DNA of 64,000 bases from a virus, in IMG/VR virus record IMGVR_UViG_3300024999_001770, positions 1 through 64,000 of that record; one strand, given 5' to 3'. The notes below the pieces were generated by a model. That model was not told where the DNA came from and did no database searches. It was given only the letters and a program-made list of their open reading frames with translations. Shown here in pieces: positions 34,327-41,907 of the stretch (within the stretch, counting starts at the first letter, position 1; each line of letters opens with the position of its first letter). Both the position numbers and the translations under genes were made by a program.

Positions 34327-35190
34327 TCACACCTTCGTTCGTGTTTGACCGAGTTCGAACTCGTGAACCTGTGCGATCAAGGTCTGAATCTTATCTTGGA
34401 AGGCGTCAACCTTGATCGCATATTCATCCTTGAGTTTAGTGGTCGCCTCCAGAACCCGGTTACTTGCCTCAACTCCGGCCGCATGAATCTGCAGGTCAGC
34501 CATTTTTTGTGCGGCGGCAATGGCTTTTTCATGTTCCTTTTCAGCATTAGCCAAGCGCTCTTTTGTGAGTTCGAGGATTTGGCCGTTTTGAACAGCTTCG
34601 GACCGCAGTCTTTCGATTAGACGCTGGCTATCGTCATGCTGTGCCCGCAGCTGCTGAACTTCGGCTTCCATCTCGGCCACGGTCCCGATCTGGGCCTCCA
34701 TAGTTTCGTTTTTCCCGGTTAGCAGATCAATGGTAATTCGATTCGATTTGTTAACGGCTTCAAGTTCGCCGTTTCGCTCAGAAAGCTCCTTGAGTTGATC
34801 TTGGATTTCGGACAGATCCAGCCGGGCCTTGTCGCGTTCGGCTTCAGCCTGTAGTCTACTCTTATCCACCTGGTCAACAATGCCTTGATGCACTCGTTTT
34901 TCTTGATCGATACTTTCTGCGAAATTTTCCTTAAGATCGTGCAGCTTTTGAACCATGTTGGTAAAGATTGATTCGGCATGAGAGAGATGATAGCGGAGTT
35001 GTTGCATATCTTCGGTTTGCTCGGTGTCGCTGCTGGCTAATAAATTAGTTTTGAATTGTGCCACCATGGCCGAGAAAAGATCCTTTTGGCTAAGTCCTGT
35101 GCGCTCGACCAATACTGATACGTCAGACATGACCTCATCGTTGGTGCGGACAGAGTAAAGTGGTGGCTTGTTTTTTGCTTCATCGGACAA
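34327..35190 (-). CDS. RHH/coiled-coil DNA-binding protein (KfrA/partition-like)
   Basis: 287 aa. Residues about 11-47 (LYSVRTNDEVMSDVSVLVER; TGLSQKDLFSAMVAQFK) match the strand-helix-helix of a ribbon-helix-helix domain. Almost all the rest is coiled coil (residues 60-270). DNA-binding domain plus long coiled coil is the plan of plasmid KfrA and some partition adaptors. TTG start with AAGGAGG upstream. Several GTTTAC palindromes lie just upstream and are probably its own operator or a centromere-like site. Confidence 0.6.
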   Translation of the reverse strand: MSDEAKNKPPLYSVRTNDEVMSDVSVLVERTGLSQKDLFSAMVAQFKTNLLASSDTEQTEDMQQLRYHLSHAESIFTNMVQKLHDLKENFAESIDQEKRVHQGIVDQVDKSRLQAEAERDKARLDLSEIQDQLKELSERNGELEAVNKSNRITIDLLTGKNETMEAQIGTVAEMEAEVQQLRAQHDDSQRLIERLRSEAVQNGQILELTKERLANAEKEHEKAIAAAQKMADLQIHAAGVEASNRVLEATTKLKDEYAIKVDAFQDKIQTLIAQVHEFELGQTRTKV

Positions 35191-35212
35191 ATCAATGACC
35201 TCCTTAAATAAT

Positions 35213-35269
35213 ATGTAAACATTTAACCCCCTATATAAGCCGTGTTTACCTATGTAAACATGTTTACAT
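35213..35269. promoter_or_regulatory. Cluster of GTTTAC palindromes (operator or parS-like)
   Basis: ATGTAAACAT (35213-35222), TGTTTAC-CTAT-GTAAACA (35243-35260) and the perfect 18-bp ATGTAAACATGTTTACAT (35252-35269) contain four half-sites upstream of the coiled-coil gene. AT-rich promoter-like sequence (TATAAT on the minus strand near 35285) lies just outside. Confidence 0.6.
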
Positions 35270-35338
35270 TATGTATACTATTATTATAGCACCAATATTT
35301 GTTAGTTGCAAGAATTTAGAAAGTTACTGAAGCATAAA

Positions 35339-35374
35339 AGATAGCCCTTCGGTTGTTGTACCGGAGGGCTATCT
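35339..35374. terminator. Strong bidirectional hairpin
   Basis: AGATAGCCCTTCGG and CCGGAGGGCTATCT, 14-bp arms with one G-T pair and an 8-nt loop, followed by TTTGTTATT on the plus strand. It insulates the coiled-coil gene promoter from the operon ending at 35663. Confidence 0.65.
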
Positions 35375-35424
35375 TTGTTATTCCTTTGACTTTTTTAGTT
35401 CGTAAACATGTTTCTCGATCTCCC

Positions 35425-35568
35425 TCATCGACTCGACCAGCCTCGAATTCGCTGCTCTATACCATTCCGGACAGCTACTTTGATTATGTAGTAGAGGAGA
35501 ACGAGAGATAGGAACCAGAGGCAGAGGAAGAGAATCGTGTTGGGGGGGAGGAATGAGTTAGGGATCAT
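35425..35568 (-). CDS. Possible single-TM small protein, 47 aa
   Basis: Read from the ATG at 35568, the peptide MIPNSFLPPNTILFLCLWFL continues as a membrane helix and ends with a basic tail (RIRGWSSR). A longer version from 35610 would begin within a GC-rich hairpin and is less likely. The ribosome site is poor. A small membrane protein fits the adjacent module, but coding is uncertain. Confidence 0.3.
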   Translation of the reverse strand: MIPNSFLPPNTILFLCLWFLSLVLLYYIIKVAVRNGIEQRIRGWSSR

Positions 35569-35580
35569 CCTTTCATAAGA

Positions 35581-35612
35581 GTATGCCCGCGGCTGGAGTG
35601 CCGCGGGCATAC
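35581..35612. terminator. 13-bp GC-rich perfect hairpin
   Basis: GTATGCCCGCGGC and GCCGCGGGCATAC enclose TGGAGT. It follows the minus-strand operon 39349-35663 and should halt that transcript, although the T-tract is weak. Confidence 0.6.
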
Positions 35613-35662
35613 ATAATCTTTAGTTACTCTTTACCCTAAAACTGCCTTAATTAAACAGTCAC

Positions 35663-36475
35663 CTATTTGCCATCGTTTACATCACTCGCTCCAAACCAAA
35701 TACCAAGGGTCTTTGAACTCTGTAAGTGGTACTTAACGTTACCCCTTACAGTAGATTTGTCAGCTTCTGCAAGATTCGCGTTGTCCCCCATGGCTCCCAC
35801 ATCCCTGAGGATGTTGCCACGTTCAGAAGCCGAAAGGTCTTGGTTGGTTGTATGGATAAGCAATCCCCAAGAAAGGATTACATTCGATGCGGTCTTAGGA
35901 TTAGACAACCCTTGCCCGGCCGCTATTATCATAACATCTCGAATTGATCCATCTGCTTTATTAACAGTCCCCAGTAAGCCGTGGCTATCGTTAAATTGGT
36001 ATCGAAACGTATCCTGCGCTGGCCCGTTCTCGACATTGATTTTCGATATTTTGAAATCAGACATATTTAGCGACGTGGCGCTTGAATTCCATTTGTCTTT
36101 AAACTCATTAGGCTTCAATCCAATCGTTCCGGGTATTTTTTTGGCATTAGCTTCAGCCGCAGCTTTTTCCGCAGCCGCCTTAGCTTCAGCCTCCTGTTTG
36201 GTTTTCAGTTCAGCATCAGTCTTTTCTTTAGCTAACTGCTCAGGAGTCTTTGCAACGGTTGCCACAGTTGGGACGGAGGTTGGTGGGGTCGGAGTGGTAG
36301 TGGTATTGGGTGAATTGATTGCAAAAACACAGAATAACACAAACATAACCAAGGCAGCCAATAAAGTTTGTTTTCGCGTATACTTCTTTTCGCCTTTTGA
36401 AATCCATTTGGGATTGATAGTAACTACCAGCATTAATAGAAAAAGTAGAAAACTCACGATACCGAGAAACTTCAT
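35663..36475 (-). CDS. Two-TM protein with coiled-coil linker, 270 aa
   Basis: Two N-terminal membrane helices (KFLGIVSFLLFLLMLVVTI; QTLLAALVMFVLFCVFAI) are followed by a Thr/Pro stretch and a Lys/Ala/Glu coiled coil (about 75-120). The C-terminal domain (about 125-265) contains GTIGLKPNEFKDKWN and WGLLIHTTNQDLSASERGN. No family recognised. It lies 310 bp downstream of the M23 gene in the same direction, separated by the iteron-bearing gap. AAAGGAG precedes the ATG. Confidence 0.6.
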   Translation of the reverse strand: MKFLGIVSFLLFLLMLVVTINPKWISKGEKKYTRKQTLLAALVMFVLFCVFAINSPNTTTTPTPPTSVPTVATVAKTPEQLAKEKTDAELKTKQEAEAKAAAEKAAAEANAKKIPGTIGLKPNEFKDKWNSSATSLNMSDFKISKINVENGPAQDTFRYQFNDSHGLLGTVNKADGSIRDVMIIAAGQGLSNPKTASNVILSWGLLIHTTNQDLSASERGNILRDVGAMGDNANLAEADKSTVRGNVKYHLQSSKTLGIWFGASDVNDGK

Positions 36476-36590
36476 TCGAGATCAGCTCCTTTTAATTTGA
36501 TTCAATGAAAACCTTTAAAACCTTCTGCGTGGTATAGTCTTTTCCTGCAACTCGACAGGATTAATGGTTTTGCGCTAAAATTTGCAATGG

Positions 36591-36638
36591 TCGTTACCTT
36601 AGTCGCTTACTTGATCGTTAACTTAGTCGCTAATACGA
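36591..36638. repeat. Four tandem 12-bp iterons (TCGYTA type)
   Basis: TCGTTACCTTAG, TCGCTTACTTGA, TCGTTAACTTAG and TCGCTAATACGA follow each other without spacers, each beginning TCGYTA. They lie within the 309-bp gap between two membrane-protein genes. The rest of the gap (36639-36784) is purine-rich and shows no gene. Tandem repeats at about one helical turn are typical of plasmid origins, partition sites or multi-site operators. Confidence 0.7.
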
Positions 36639-36784
36639 CCAATGTACAAGCTAAAACCCGCATAAATCAAGCAAATATTTTCTGAAAAAGAGGGTTAAAG
36701 GGAGGAAGATAGGGGTCCAGGGGGAAGCGGAGGGAACAGGGAAAAGAAATTTTAGCTTTCGCGGAATCAGAGTGGGGGAGGGGC

Positions 36785-37366
36785 CTACCTAAGATACCCC
36801 ATCGGATCGACTGTCTTCCCATTCCTCCGTATCTCAAAATGTAAGTGTGGTCCGGTTGAATTGCCTGTATTTCCGCATGTCCCTATTTTCGCCTTTGCAA
36901 TGATAGACCATCCCGCCTTAACACTTATCCCATTTAGATGAGCATATAGAGATTCTACGCCACGGCCATGGTCCAATACGACGAAGTTGCCATATACCTG
37001 ATTATACTCTACGCGCGTCACAGTGCCTCCTTTGGATGCCCATACGGTTGTTCCAGCTTGACCAGCTATGTCAATTCCGTGGTTGGTGGGGTTATAACCT
37101 TGAGTAATATTCCCAGCCATGGGCATTTCCCAATCTCCCTTTCCTATCCCGCTTAATTTATCGGCTGTATCTTGGAGGTCTTCAGCTCGGGCAGACCATT
37201 TTTCGATTACTGGGGTTAGATCCTGCATGGTGCTTAGTAAGCCGATCATAATCGCAACCATAAATACTAGGTTGGCGAGTTGTTTTCTATTAACCCCAAT
37301 AAGGATTGTATAAGCAATGAATGATCCTATCGAAACGAGAAGTAAATGAAAAATCCATATAGACAC
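36785..37366 (-). CDS. M23-type peptidase with two TM helices, 193 aa
   Basis: Two membrane helices (about 5-25 and 30-48), a linker, then an M23/LytM fold: GYNPTNHGIDIAG, VLDHGRGVESLYAHL (His143) and TGPHLHFEIR (H174-x-H176). The first zinc motif is unusual: H and D are three apart (HGID) where H-x3-D is normal, so activity is uncertain. In conjugative elements such enzymes open peptidoglycan for a transport machine. GTG start; 1 nt separates it from the 78-aa gene. Confidence 0.75.
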   Translation of the reverse strand: MSIWIFHLLLVSIGSFIAYTILIGVNRKQLANLVFMVAIMIGLLSTMQDLTPVIEKWSARAEDLQDTADKLSGIGKGDWEMPMAGNITQGYNPTNHGIDIAGQAGTTVWASKGGTVTRVEYNQVYGNFVVLDHGRGVESLYAHLNGISVKAGWSIIAKAKIGTCGNTGNSTGPHLHFEIRRNGKTVDPMGYLR

Positions 37367-37367
37367 T

Positions 37368-37604
37368 TCACATCACACCTGTTGTAAATTCAAAAAACTT
37401 CTTGAGTAGCTGCCATGCGACAGTTACGACCGAAAGGATAGCGACAATCGTTGTTGCCGTTCTGAGCATGTTTGCGACCTGACCCTTATTAACTGCTCCT
37501 AAAATCAATTCGCCCAACCAAGATCCTACGCCAAGCATAACTAAAACAATGATCACGAAGCCAGGTCTACCGAATCCGAACACTTGAACTGCTGCTTCTG
37601 CCAT
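37368..37604 (-). CDS. Small two-TM membrane protein, 78 aa
   Basis: Two hydrophobic helices (PGFVIIVLVMLGVGSWLGEL; TATTIVAILSVVTVAWQLL) with little else. Size and layout recall small membrane subunits (pilin- or VirB3-like) of conjugation clusters, but no homology is claimed. AGGAGG precedes the ATG, which lies inside the preceding replication-relaxation gene. Confidence 0.6.
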   Translation of the reverse strand: MAEAAVQVFGFGRPGFVIIVLVMLGVGSWLGELILGAVNKGQVANMLRTATTIVAILSVVTVAWQLLKKFFEFTTGVM

Positions 37605-38250
37605 TTAAGCATTCCTCCTTCACGTAATCTAGTGAATAAACCTTGAATTCCAAGTTGTGAACGTTTTCCTTTTGGATCTTCTCATTAAGCTTCTTTACCC
37701 GGCCGGTAGTCACGACGATGATGGGCGGGAAACGTTTAGAGAGAGGAACCCACCACATTTTAATATAAGATTCTGAGGCATAAAGATCATTGTAGCGTCT
37801 AACCTTAACCCCGAAATCGTTCCCACTTTCATCAATGTCTAATTCAACAAATAGGAAGGTAAGTGAATCTTTCCATAAGTTTTTAATTCCAACAAATGCA
37901 TCTGGCCGAACTAGTTTATAATCCTTAACCTCACGATTGAAAGAGTGTAAGCGTTCCATGGAATTGAGCGTTGATGTGATCCATACGTAAATCCAAGATA
38001 CTCCTAGAACGTGCTCCAATTGGCCTGGCTTACTGTCCGTGTAATAATAATTTGGTTCATCCAAAGATATTCTTGCTCGCTTGATTGCCTTGCGATCAGT
38101 AAGCTTCTTAAGTCTGCGCTGAACGATTCGGAGGACATTATCCGGGAAAAGTAGAAGCTTTATTTGATCCGTATTTAGGGCACCGTGAGTTTCCAAGAGT
38201 CGGAATAACTCCTTATCGCGGTGGGAGCATTTTGCGTGGTTGCTCAACAA
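37567..38250 (-). CDS. Replication-relaxation family protein
   Basis: 227 aa. N-terminal winged helix (FRLLETHGALNTDQIKLLLF; NVLRIVQRRLKKLTDRKAIK), then a domain with RPDAFVGIKN and LFVELDIDESG, resembling a restriction-endonuclease-like core. This is the arrangement of the replication-relaxation proteins found on many Gram-positive plasmids and ICEs, always with an FtsK-like partner. TTG start, overlapping the FtsK gene by 38 nt and the 78-aa gene by 38 nt. Confidence 0.75.
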   Translation of the reverse strand: MLSNHAKCSHRDKELFRLLETHGALNTDQIKLLLFPDNVLRIVQRRLKKLTDRKAIKRARISLDEPNYYYTDSKPGQLEHVLGVSWIYVWITSTLNSMERLHSFNREVKDYKLVRPDAFVGIKNLWKDSLTFLFVELDIDESGNDFGVKVRRYNDLYASESYIKMWWVPLSKRFPPIIVVTTGRVKKLNEKIQKENVHNLEFKVYSLDYVKEECLNGRSSSSSVRIR

Positions 38251-39349
38251 AGTTCATCACCTCAACTCGATCAACATCTCTGAGTAATTTCCTAGCCTGT
38301 TTAATAGGTAGGTACATCCCCTGTGTCTCTAGCTCGTTATCCCATTGGTATATTCCCCGTCCGGGAATCGAGGGGATGAGCGCAGCATTCTCGTTGTCTA
38401 GGAGCATCCTAGAGTTAATGCCATCCCGGACGTGGAAACACATCGTCCCCGCGAACATCGCCTTGGAGTCACCGAATGCCTTCATCATTGTGCTGGATGG
38501 CCTTTGAGTAGCGCATACCACACAGATCCCGGCAGCCCTGCCGAGGCGTAGGATGCGATTCAGAGACGTTTGGCATTCCTCATCGTGCATTTCTGCTAGT
38601 TCATCAATTACGATCACTAGAAAGGGCATTTCGTGGCCCTGCTCGATATAATCTTGGATCTTTACACATCCGGCAGACTCAAGGGTGGTTAGTCTCTCAT
38701 CTAGGTTTTTATTGATTGCGTTGAATACGATGGGGGCCTTATCTTGATCCGTTACGAGTAAAACGTGTTCCTTGAGGTAGGAATATTCCAGTCGTTTAAA
38801 GTCTAAGGCAACGGTTCGGATGTCTGTTTTTTTGTTAAGCAACAAACCCATGATAAGTCCGTGGATAAAGTTTGATTTACCTGCTCCCGGGTGTCCGGCG
38901 ATAATGAGGTTCGGCATATCGGCAAGATCCTTAACGACTTCACCGATGGCGGAGTGACCGAAGTGGATCGGGAGATAACCCTTGTACTGAGACGGATCGA
39001 AGGAGTATGGGTATTCGCGCTTGATCTCCGTTGTTGACGCTTGCATAGTGATCACCTTTCCTCTCTTCTCAACCTGGACAGTTCCGCCCATGGCATCGGC
39101 AAAGAGTTGTTCCTTGGCCTTAAATTCCTTGTAGCCGAGACCGGGATCGAGTGAGAGAATGAACCGGTAGGCTTCGCCCGTTAGCTTGATTTTCTTCAGG
39201 ATCTTTGGCTTGGGGTCTTTCGGCCATATTGCGTCGATCACGTCCTGCACGGCTGCGTGGGCATCGTTGCCTTTTCTGTGCAGGAAAAGGTACTTAAGTT
39301 GGTCGCGGACTTCTTCGATGACGTTTTGTTGCTTTGCCAAAGCTGACAC
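38213..39349 (-). CDS. FtsK/SpoIIIE-like DNA translocase (TcpA-like)
   Basis: 378 aa. The ATPase core shows Walker A GHPGAGKSN (about 152-160), Walker B LVIVIDELAEM (about 249) and ICVVCATQRPSSTMM. It lacks N-terminal membrane helices and the C-terminal gamma domain of chromosomal FtsK. Small enzymes of this type act as DNA pumps or coupling proteins on plasmids and ICEs. GTG start. It heads the minus-strand operon with replication-relaxation, small membrane and M23 genes. Confidence 0.85.
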   Translation of the reverse strand: MSALAKQQNVIEEVRDQLKYLFLHRKGNDAHAAVQDVIDAIWPKDPKPKILKKIKLTGEAYRFILSLDPGLGYKEFKAKEQLFADAMGGTVQVEKRGKVITMQASTTEIKREYPYSFDPSQYKGYLPIHFGHSAIGEVVKDLADMPNLIIAGHPGAGKSNFIHGLIMGLLLNKKTDIRTVALDFKRLEYSYLKEHVLLVTDQDKAPIVFNAINKNLDERLTTLESAGCVKIQDYIEQGHEMPFLVIVIDELAEMHDEECQTSLNRILRLGRAAGICVVCATQRPSSTMMKAFGDSKAMFAGTMCFHVRDGINSRMLLDNENAALIPSIPGRGIYQWDNELETQGMYLPIKQARKLLRDVDRVEVMNFVEQPRKMLPPR

Positions 39350-39455
39350 TCCTCCCTTAATTTCTTAATCGTTTCTTTGTTTTTACCAACATTTTCTTAA
39401 ATAAATGGTGTATATTAATACTAAATGGTAAATGAATCTGAGGTGATTTAAGAAG

Positions 39456-40406
39456 ATGAGTAAGTATGATTTAACAATTGCATATGACGGAGTTGCGCTC
39501 CAAGACGGGATCATGGACGTAAGGGAACTGGCTCCAGCTCTTCTTGCCTTCGGTAATTTGCTAGAAGAGGCAAATAAAGAACTTAATGGGCCAAACTCTA
39601 AGATGCAAGTATTAGTTAAATCTGACTTTAAAACAGGCTCCTTTCATGTAGATTTTGAAATAGTAAGAACAATAGCTGAACAGATCGGCTTTTTGTTTAA
39701 TAGTGTTCATTCTCATTCGATTGAAGAGATACTAAACCAATTAGGACTTATCGCAACTCTTACCGGGTTAAATCCAATTACCCTATTTGGCTTATTCAAG
39801 GCCATTAAGGGTAGAAAGATTAAAAGGGGAACTGTTGTTGAAAATAATAACGTAAGGCTTGATTTCGATGATAATTCAGAACCAATTGTTGTTGAAAGAC
39901 CTGTTTATCAGCTATTCGTCAATATTAAGGTACAGAATTCAATACAAAGCATCCTTAAGCCATTGGAGAAGGAAGGCATTGATCGGTTCTTTACTCAGAA
40001 AAACGGGACTACCGAAAAGGTAGTTACTAAATCTGAAGTTCCTTATTACCGCATCCCGGAAATATCCAAGAACTCAGAAGAAGAAAAAATTCTAGAATCC
40101 ACTTCAAAGGCGGCCTTTAAGATAGTGACAGCTTCATTTGAAGAAGGTTATAAATGGCGGCTCACTAATAATGGACAGGATAAAATTACTGCGACATTAA
40201 GGGACCCGGCATTTATAAACATGATAGATAATAATGAAGTTTCTCTTTCGAAAGAGGACTTGCTAATTGTTGAAATGAAAACCACTCAATGGCATGGGCA
40301 TGACGGGAGCATAAAAACCGAGAATGAGATTTTACAAGTAATAGAGCATAAGAAGATGGGTAAGCAATTGGCGATACCATTTTTTGACGATAATAAGCGA
40401 AGTTAA
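39456..40406 (+). CDS. Conserved unknown protein, 316 aa
   Basis: Begins SKYDLTIAYDGVALQDGIMD VRELAPALLAFGNLLEEANK (quoted in two parts). Proteins starting with this pattern are scattered in bacterial genomes and mobile regions, with unknown role. The middle has a short hydrophobic stretch (ILNQLGLIATLTGLNPITLF), the C-terminus a beta-rich domain (YKWRLTNNGQDKITATLRD). Gene is divergent from the FtsK operon with its own AGGTGATTT site, and has its own terminator. Likely cargo. Confidence 0.6.
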   Translation: MSKYDLTIAYDGVALQDGIMDVRELAPALLAFGNLLEEANKELNGPNSKMQVLVKSDFKTGSFHVDFEIVRTIAEQIGFLFNSVHSHSIEEILNQLGLIATLTGLNPITLFGLFKAIKGRKIKRGTVVENNNVRLDFDDNSEPIVVERPVYQLFVNIKVQNSIQSILKPLEKEGIDRFFTQKNGTTEKVVTKSEVPYYRIPEISKNSEEEKILESTSKAAFKIVTASFEEGYKWRLTNNGQDKITATLRDPAFINMIDNNEVSLSKEDLLIVEMKTTQWHGHDGSIKTENEILQVIEHKKMGKQLAIPFFDDNKRS

Positions 40407-40420
40407 TACTTGGTTGTCAT

Positions 40421-40450
40421 GGAATAGTCCGGCTTAGGCTGGGCTATTTT
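40421..40450 (+). terminator. Terminator after 316-aa gene
   Basis: AATAGTCC ... GGGCTATT pairs with one mismatch and is followed by TTGTTTTT. It closes the one-gene unit. Confidence 0.6.
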
Positions 40451-40474
40451 GTTTTTCTCATTTCTTTTTTCAGG

Positions 40475-40500
40475 CCATATCGTTGACGTCAACGATATGG
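40475..40500. repeat. 26-bp perfect palindrome
   Basis: CCATATCGTTGAC followed directly by its reverse complement (GTCAACGATATGG), without spacer. It overlaps the last codons and stop of the minus-strand gene at 40489. No T-tract lies on either side. A dimeric protein or recombinase binding site is as likely as a terminator. Confidence 0.75.
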
Positions 40501-40734
40501 TTCTTTCTCAGATTTCAGATTAAACATAAGTGCCTTGGCTATGAGTTGGGCCGCGTCGGGGGTAATAGGCTCCACCGATACCCGTAGCGCACCCATCTCC
40601 GTCAACATCCTCCGAAATCCATCCCGGACCATATCGGCCATTTCTCCTTCCTCTAGGTTTAAGCGCTTAACCGCCTGCTGAATGTCCTTGTCTCTCCTTC
40701 GGAGTCTTGCGCGTAGGATTGTTATGTCGCTCAT
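40489..40734 (-). CDS. Hypothetical helical protein, 81 aa
   Basis: The ATG at 40734 is used because CAGGAGG stands just upstream on the minus strand; a longer frame to 40797 lacks one. The sequence is helical and basic in the first 30 residues (DITILRARLRRRDKDIQQAV). Perhaps a small DNA-binding or copy-control protein; no family recognised. Its stop lies within the 26-bp palindrome. Confidence 0.5.
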   Translation of the reverse strand: MSDITILRARLRRRDKDIQQAVKRLNLEEGEMADMVRDGFRRMLTEMGALRVSVEPITPDAAQLIAKALMFNLKSEKEPYR

Positions 40735-40877
40735 TTGTGTACCTCCTGTGCTACGAGTGTGATCTGTTGTGACCCAAGAGGGTTCCGTCTGTGTCACAAA
40801 TTACCTGTTAAAGATATATGCCTTGCGGGGTATAATATTACTCATAAGGACTATTTCGAAATAAAAAAATTCCCTGT

Positions 40878-41075
40878 TCATTCAGGGAAAAGATATTCGA
40901 TGGGCTTATTTAACGCTTTTGAGAATTTTCTAGCTGTTTCAAGAGAAACGCTTGTCTTTACTTTTCCATTTATGATGCGACTTATTACATTTTGGCGGAT
41001 ACCCGTTAGTTCTTGAAGTTCTTTTTGGGTCATGTCTAACTCTTTCATTGCTTCTCTAATACGATTCAATCTCAT
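40878..41075 (-). CDS. XRE-family regulator, about 65 aa
   Basis: One HTH: RIREAMKELDMTQKELQELT, GIRQNVISRIINGKVKTS, ARKFSKALNKPIEYLF. The ribosome site is weak and the start could be at 41099. It is a paralogue of the next minus-strand gene (both end in x-EYxFP), pointing to local duplication. Confidence 0.7.
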   Translation of the reverse strand: MRLNRIREAMKELDMTQKELQELTGIRQNVISRIINGKVKTSVSLETARKFSKALNKPIEYLFPE

Positions 41076-41131
41076 CACCACAGGAAATATATTCCGCACA
41101 AATGGACAAGTTCCTGCTAGGCTAATGCAAT

Positions 41132-41323
41132 TTAGTAATCCGGAAAAACATACTCTACCGAGCGTCCAAGGCCCCGCGCAATTTTAACTCCTGTTTCTAA
41201 TTCGATTTTTCTTTTCTTGTTATTAGCTATTCGACTAATTTCCGGTTGCGGAACTCCTGAAATGAGCGAGAGCTCCTCTTGTGTCATACCTAGCTCTTTT
41301 AAAATCTCTTTGATTCGATTCAT
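41132..41323 (-). CDS. XRE-family regulator, 63 aa
   Basis: NRIKEILKELGMTQEELSLI and SGVPQPEISRIANNKKRKIE form the HTH; the protein ends GRSVEYVFPDY. Clearly related to its downstream neighbour. The 230-bp region upstream (41324-41553) contains an inverted repeat and the start of a divergent XRE gene. Confidence 0.72.
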   Translation of the reverse strand: MNRIKEILKELGMTQEELSLISGVPQPEISRIANNKKRKIELETGVKIARGLGRSVEYVFPDY

Positions 41324-41419
41324 GTACTAACCCACTTGCAGCATTATTTCGGTATTTTATTAATGCATTTTGCAGAAATAATTACCAAATTAATAATGTC
41401 ACAATTAGGGTTATAATCA

Positions 41420-41435
41420 ATGTACGCACGTACAT
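41420..41435. promoter_or_regulatory. Inverted repeat ATGTACG-CA-CGTACAT, operator candidate
   Basis: 7-bp arms around two bases, in the divergent region between two XRE genes. TTATAAT-like and TATAAT-like hexamers lie nearby (about 41410 and 41452). It is a plausible site for one of the neighbouring regulators. Confidence 0.5.
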
Positions 41436-41553
41436 AAAAGTAATTTGGATATAATTGTCTAAAAGTGTCGCAGAATAGCGCGAAATGAATAGTCGGACAT
41501 GAAGTAATTTTGACCAAAAACTGGTGTATCATTATAGATAGGACTTTGACAGC

Positions 41554-41763
41554 ATGGAGATGGGCAGAAAGATAGCTGAGTTACGTTTATTAAACGGATG
41601 GACCCAGAAAGAGTTAGCTAGGAGGGTGTTAATAAGCCCTAGTTACATCAGTAGGATAGAGGAGGGGAACATACCGAGACCGAGAGCTAAGACACTTGCG
41701 CGGATTGCGGATGCGCTAGGAGTTAAGGTAGGGGAGCTTTATGAAGAGGATCAAGATAAATAA
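41554..41763 (+). CDS. XRE-family regulator, 69 aa
   Basis: Classic HTH_3: AELRLLNGWTQKELARRVLI, SPSYISRIEEGNIPRPRAKT, ADALGVKVGELYEED. It is divergent from the two XRE genes on the minus strand. A repressor for a small regulatory circuit separate from the main repressor at 44.2 kb. Confidence 0.78.
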   Translation: MEMGRKIAELRLLNGWTQKELARRVLISPSYISRIEEGNIPRPRAKTLARIADALGVKVGELYEEDQDK

Positions 41764-41907
41764 AATTGTCTTGGCGTAGGATTATAATTACTCTTGGAAG
41801 GATCAGTAGAAGTAATATAATTTGCATTCGACAAAATACCCCTTGATGAATACACGGAACATGTGTTCTAATAAATGGAGATTAAACGTTCTTAAGGGGG
41901 ATGTATT

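Noticed and set aside
34240-34620. 126-aa plus-strand frame opposite the coiled-coil gene
   Set aside because: Antisense to a long coiled-coil gene with a good start; runs through a terminator and has no ribosome site.
35667-36500. 277-aa plus-strand frame
   Set aside because: Complete antisense shadow of the 270-aa membrane protein gene; low-complexity product and no start signals.
41344-41532. 62-aa minus-strand frame between XRE genes
   Set aside because: AT-rich, no ribosome site, lies over divergent promoters.
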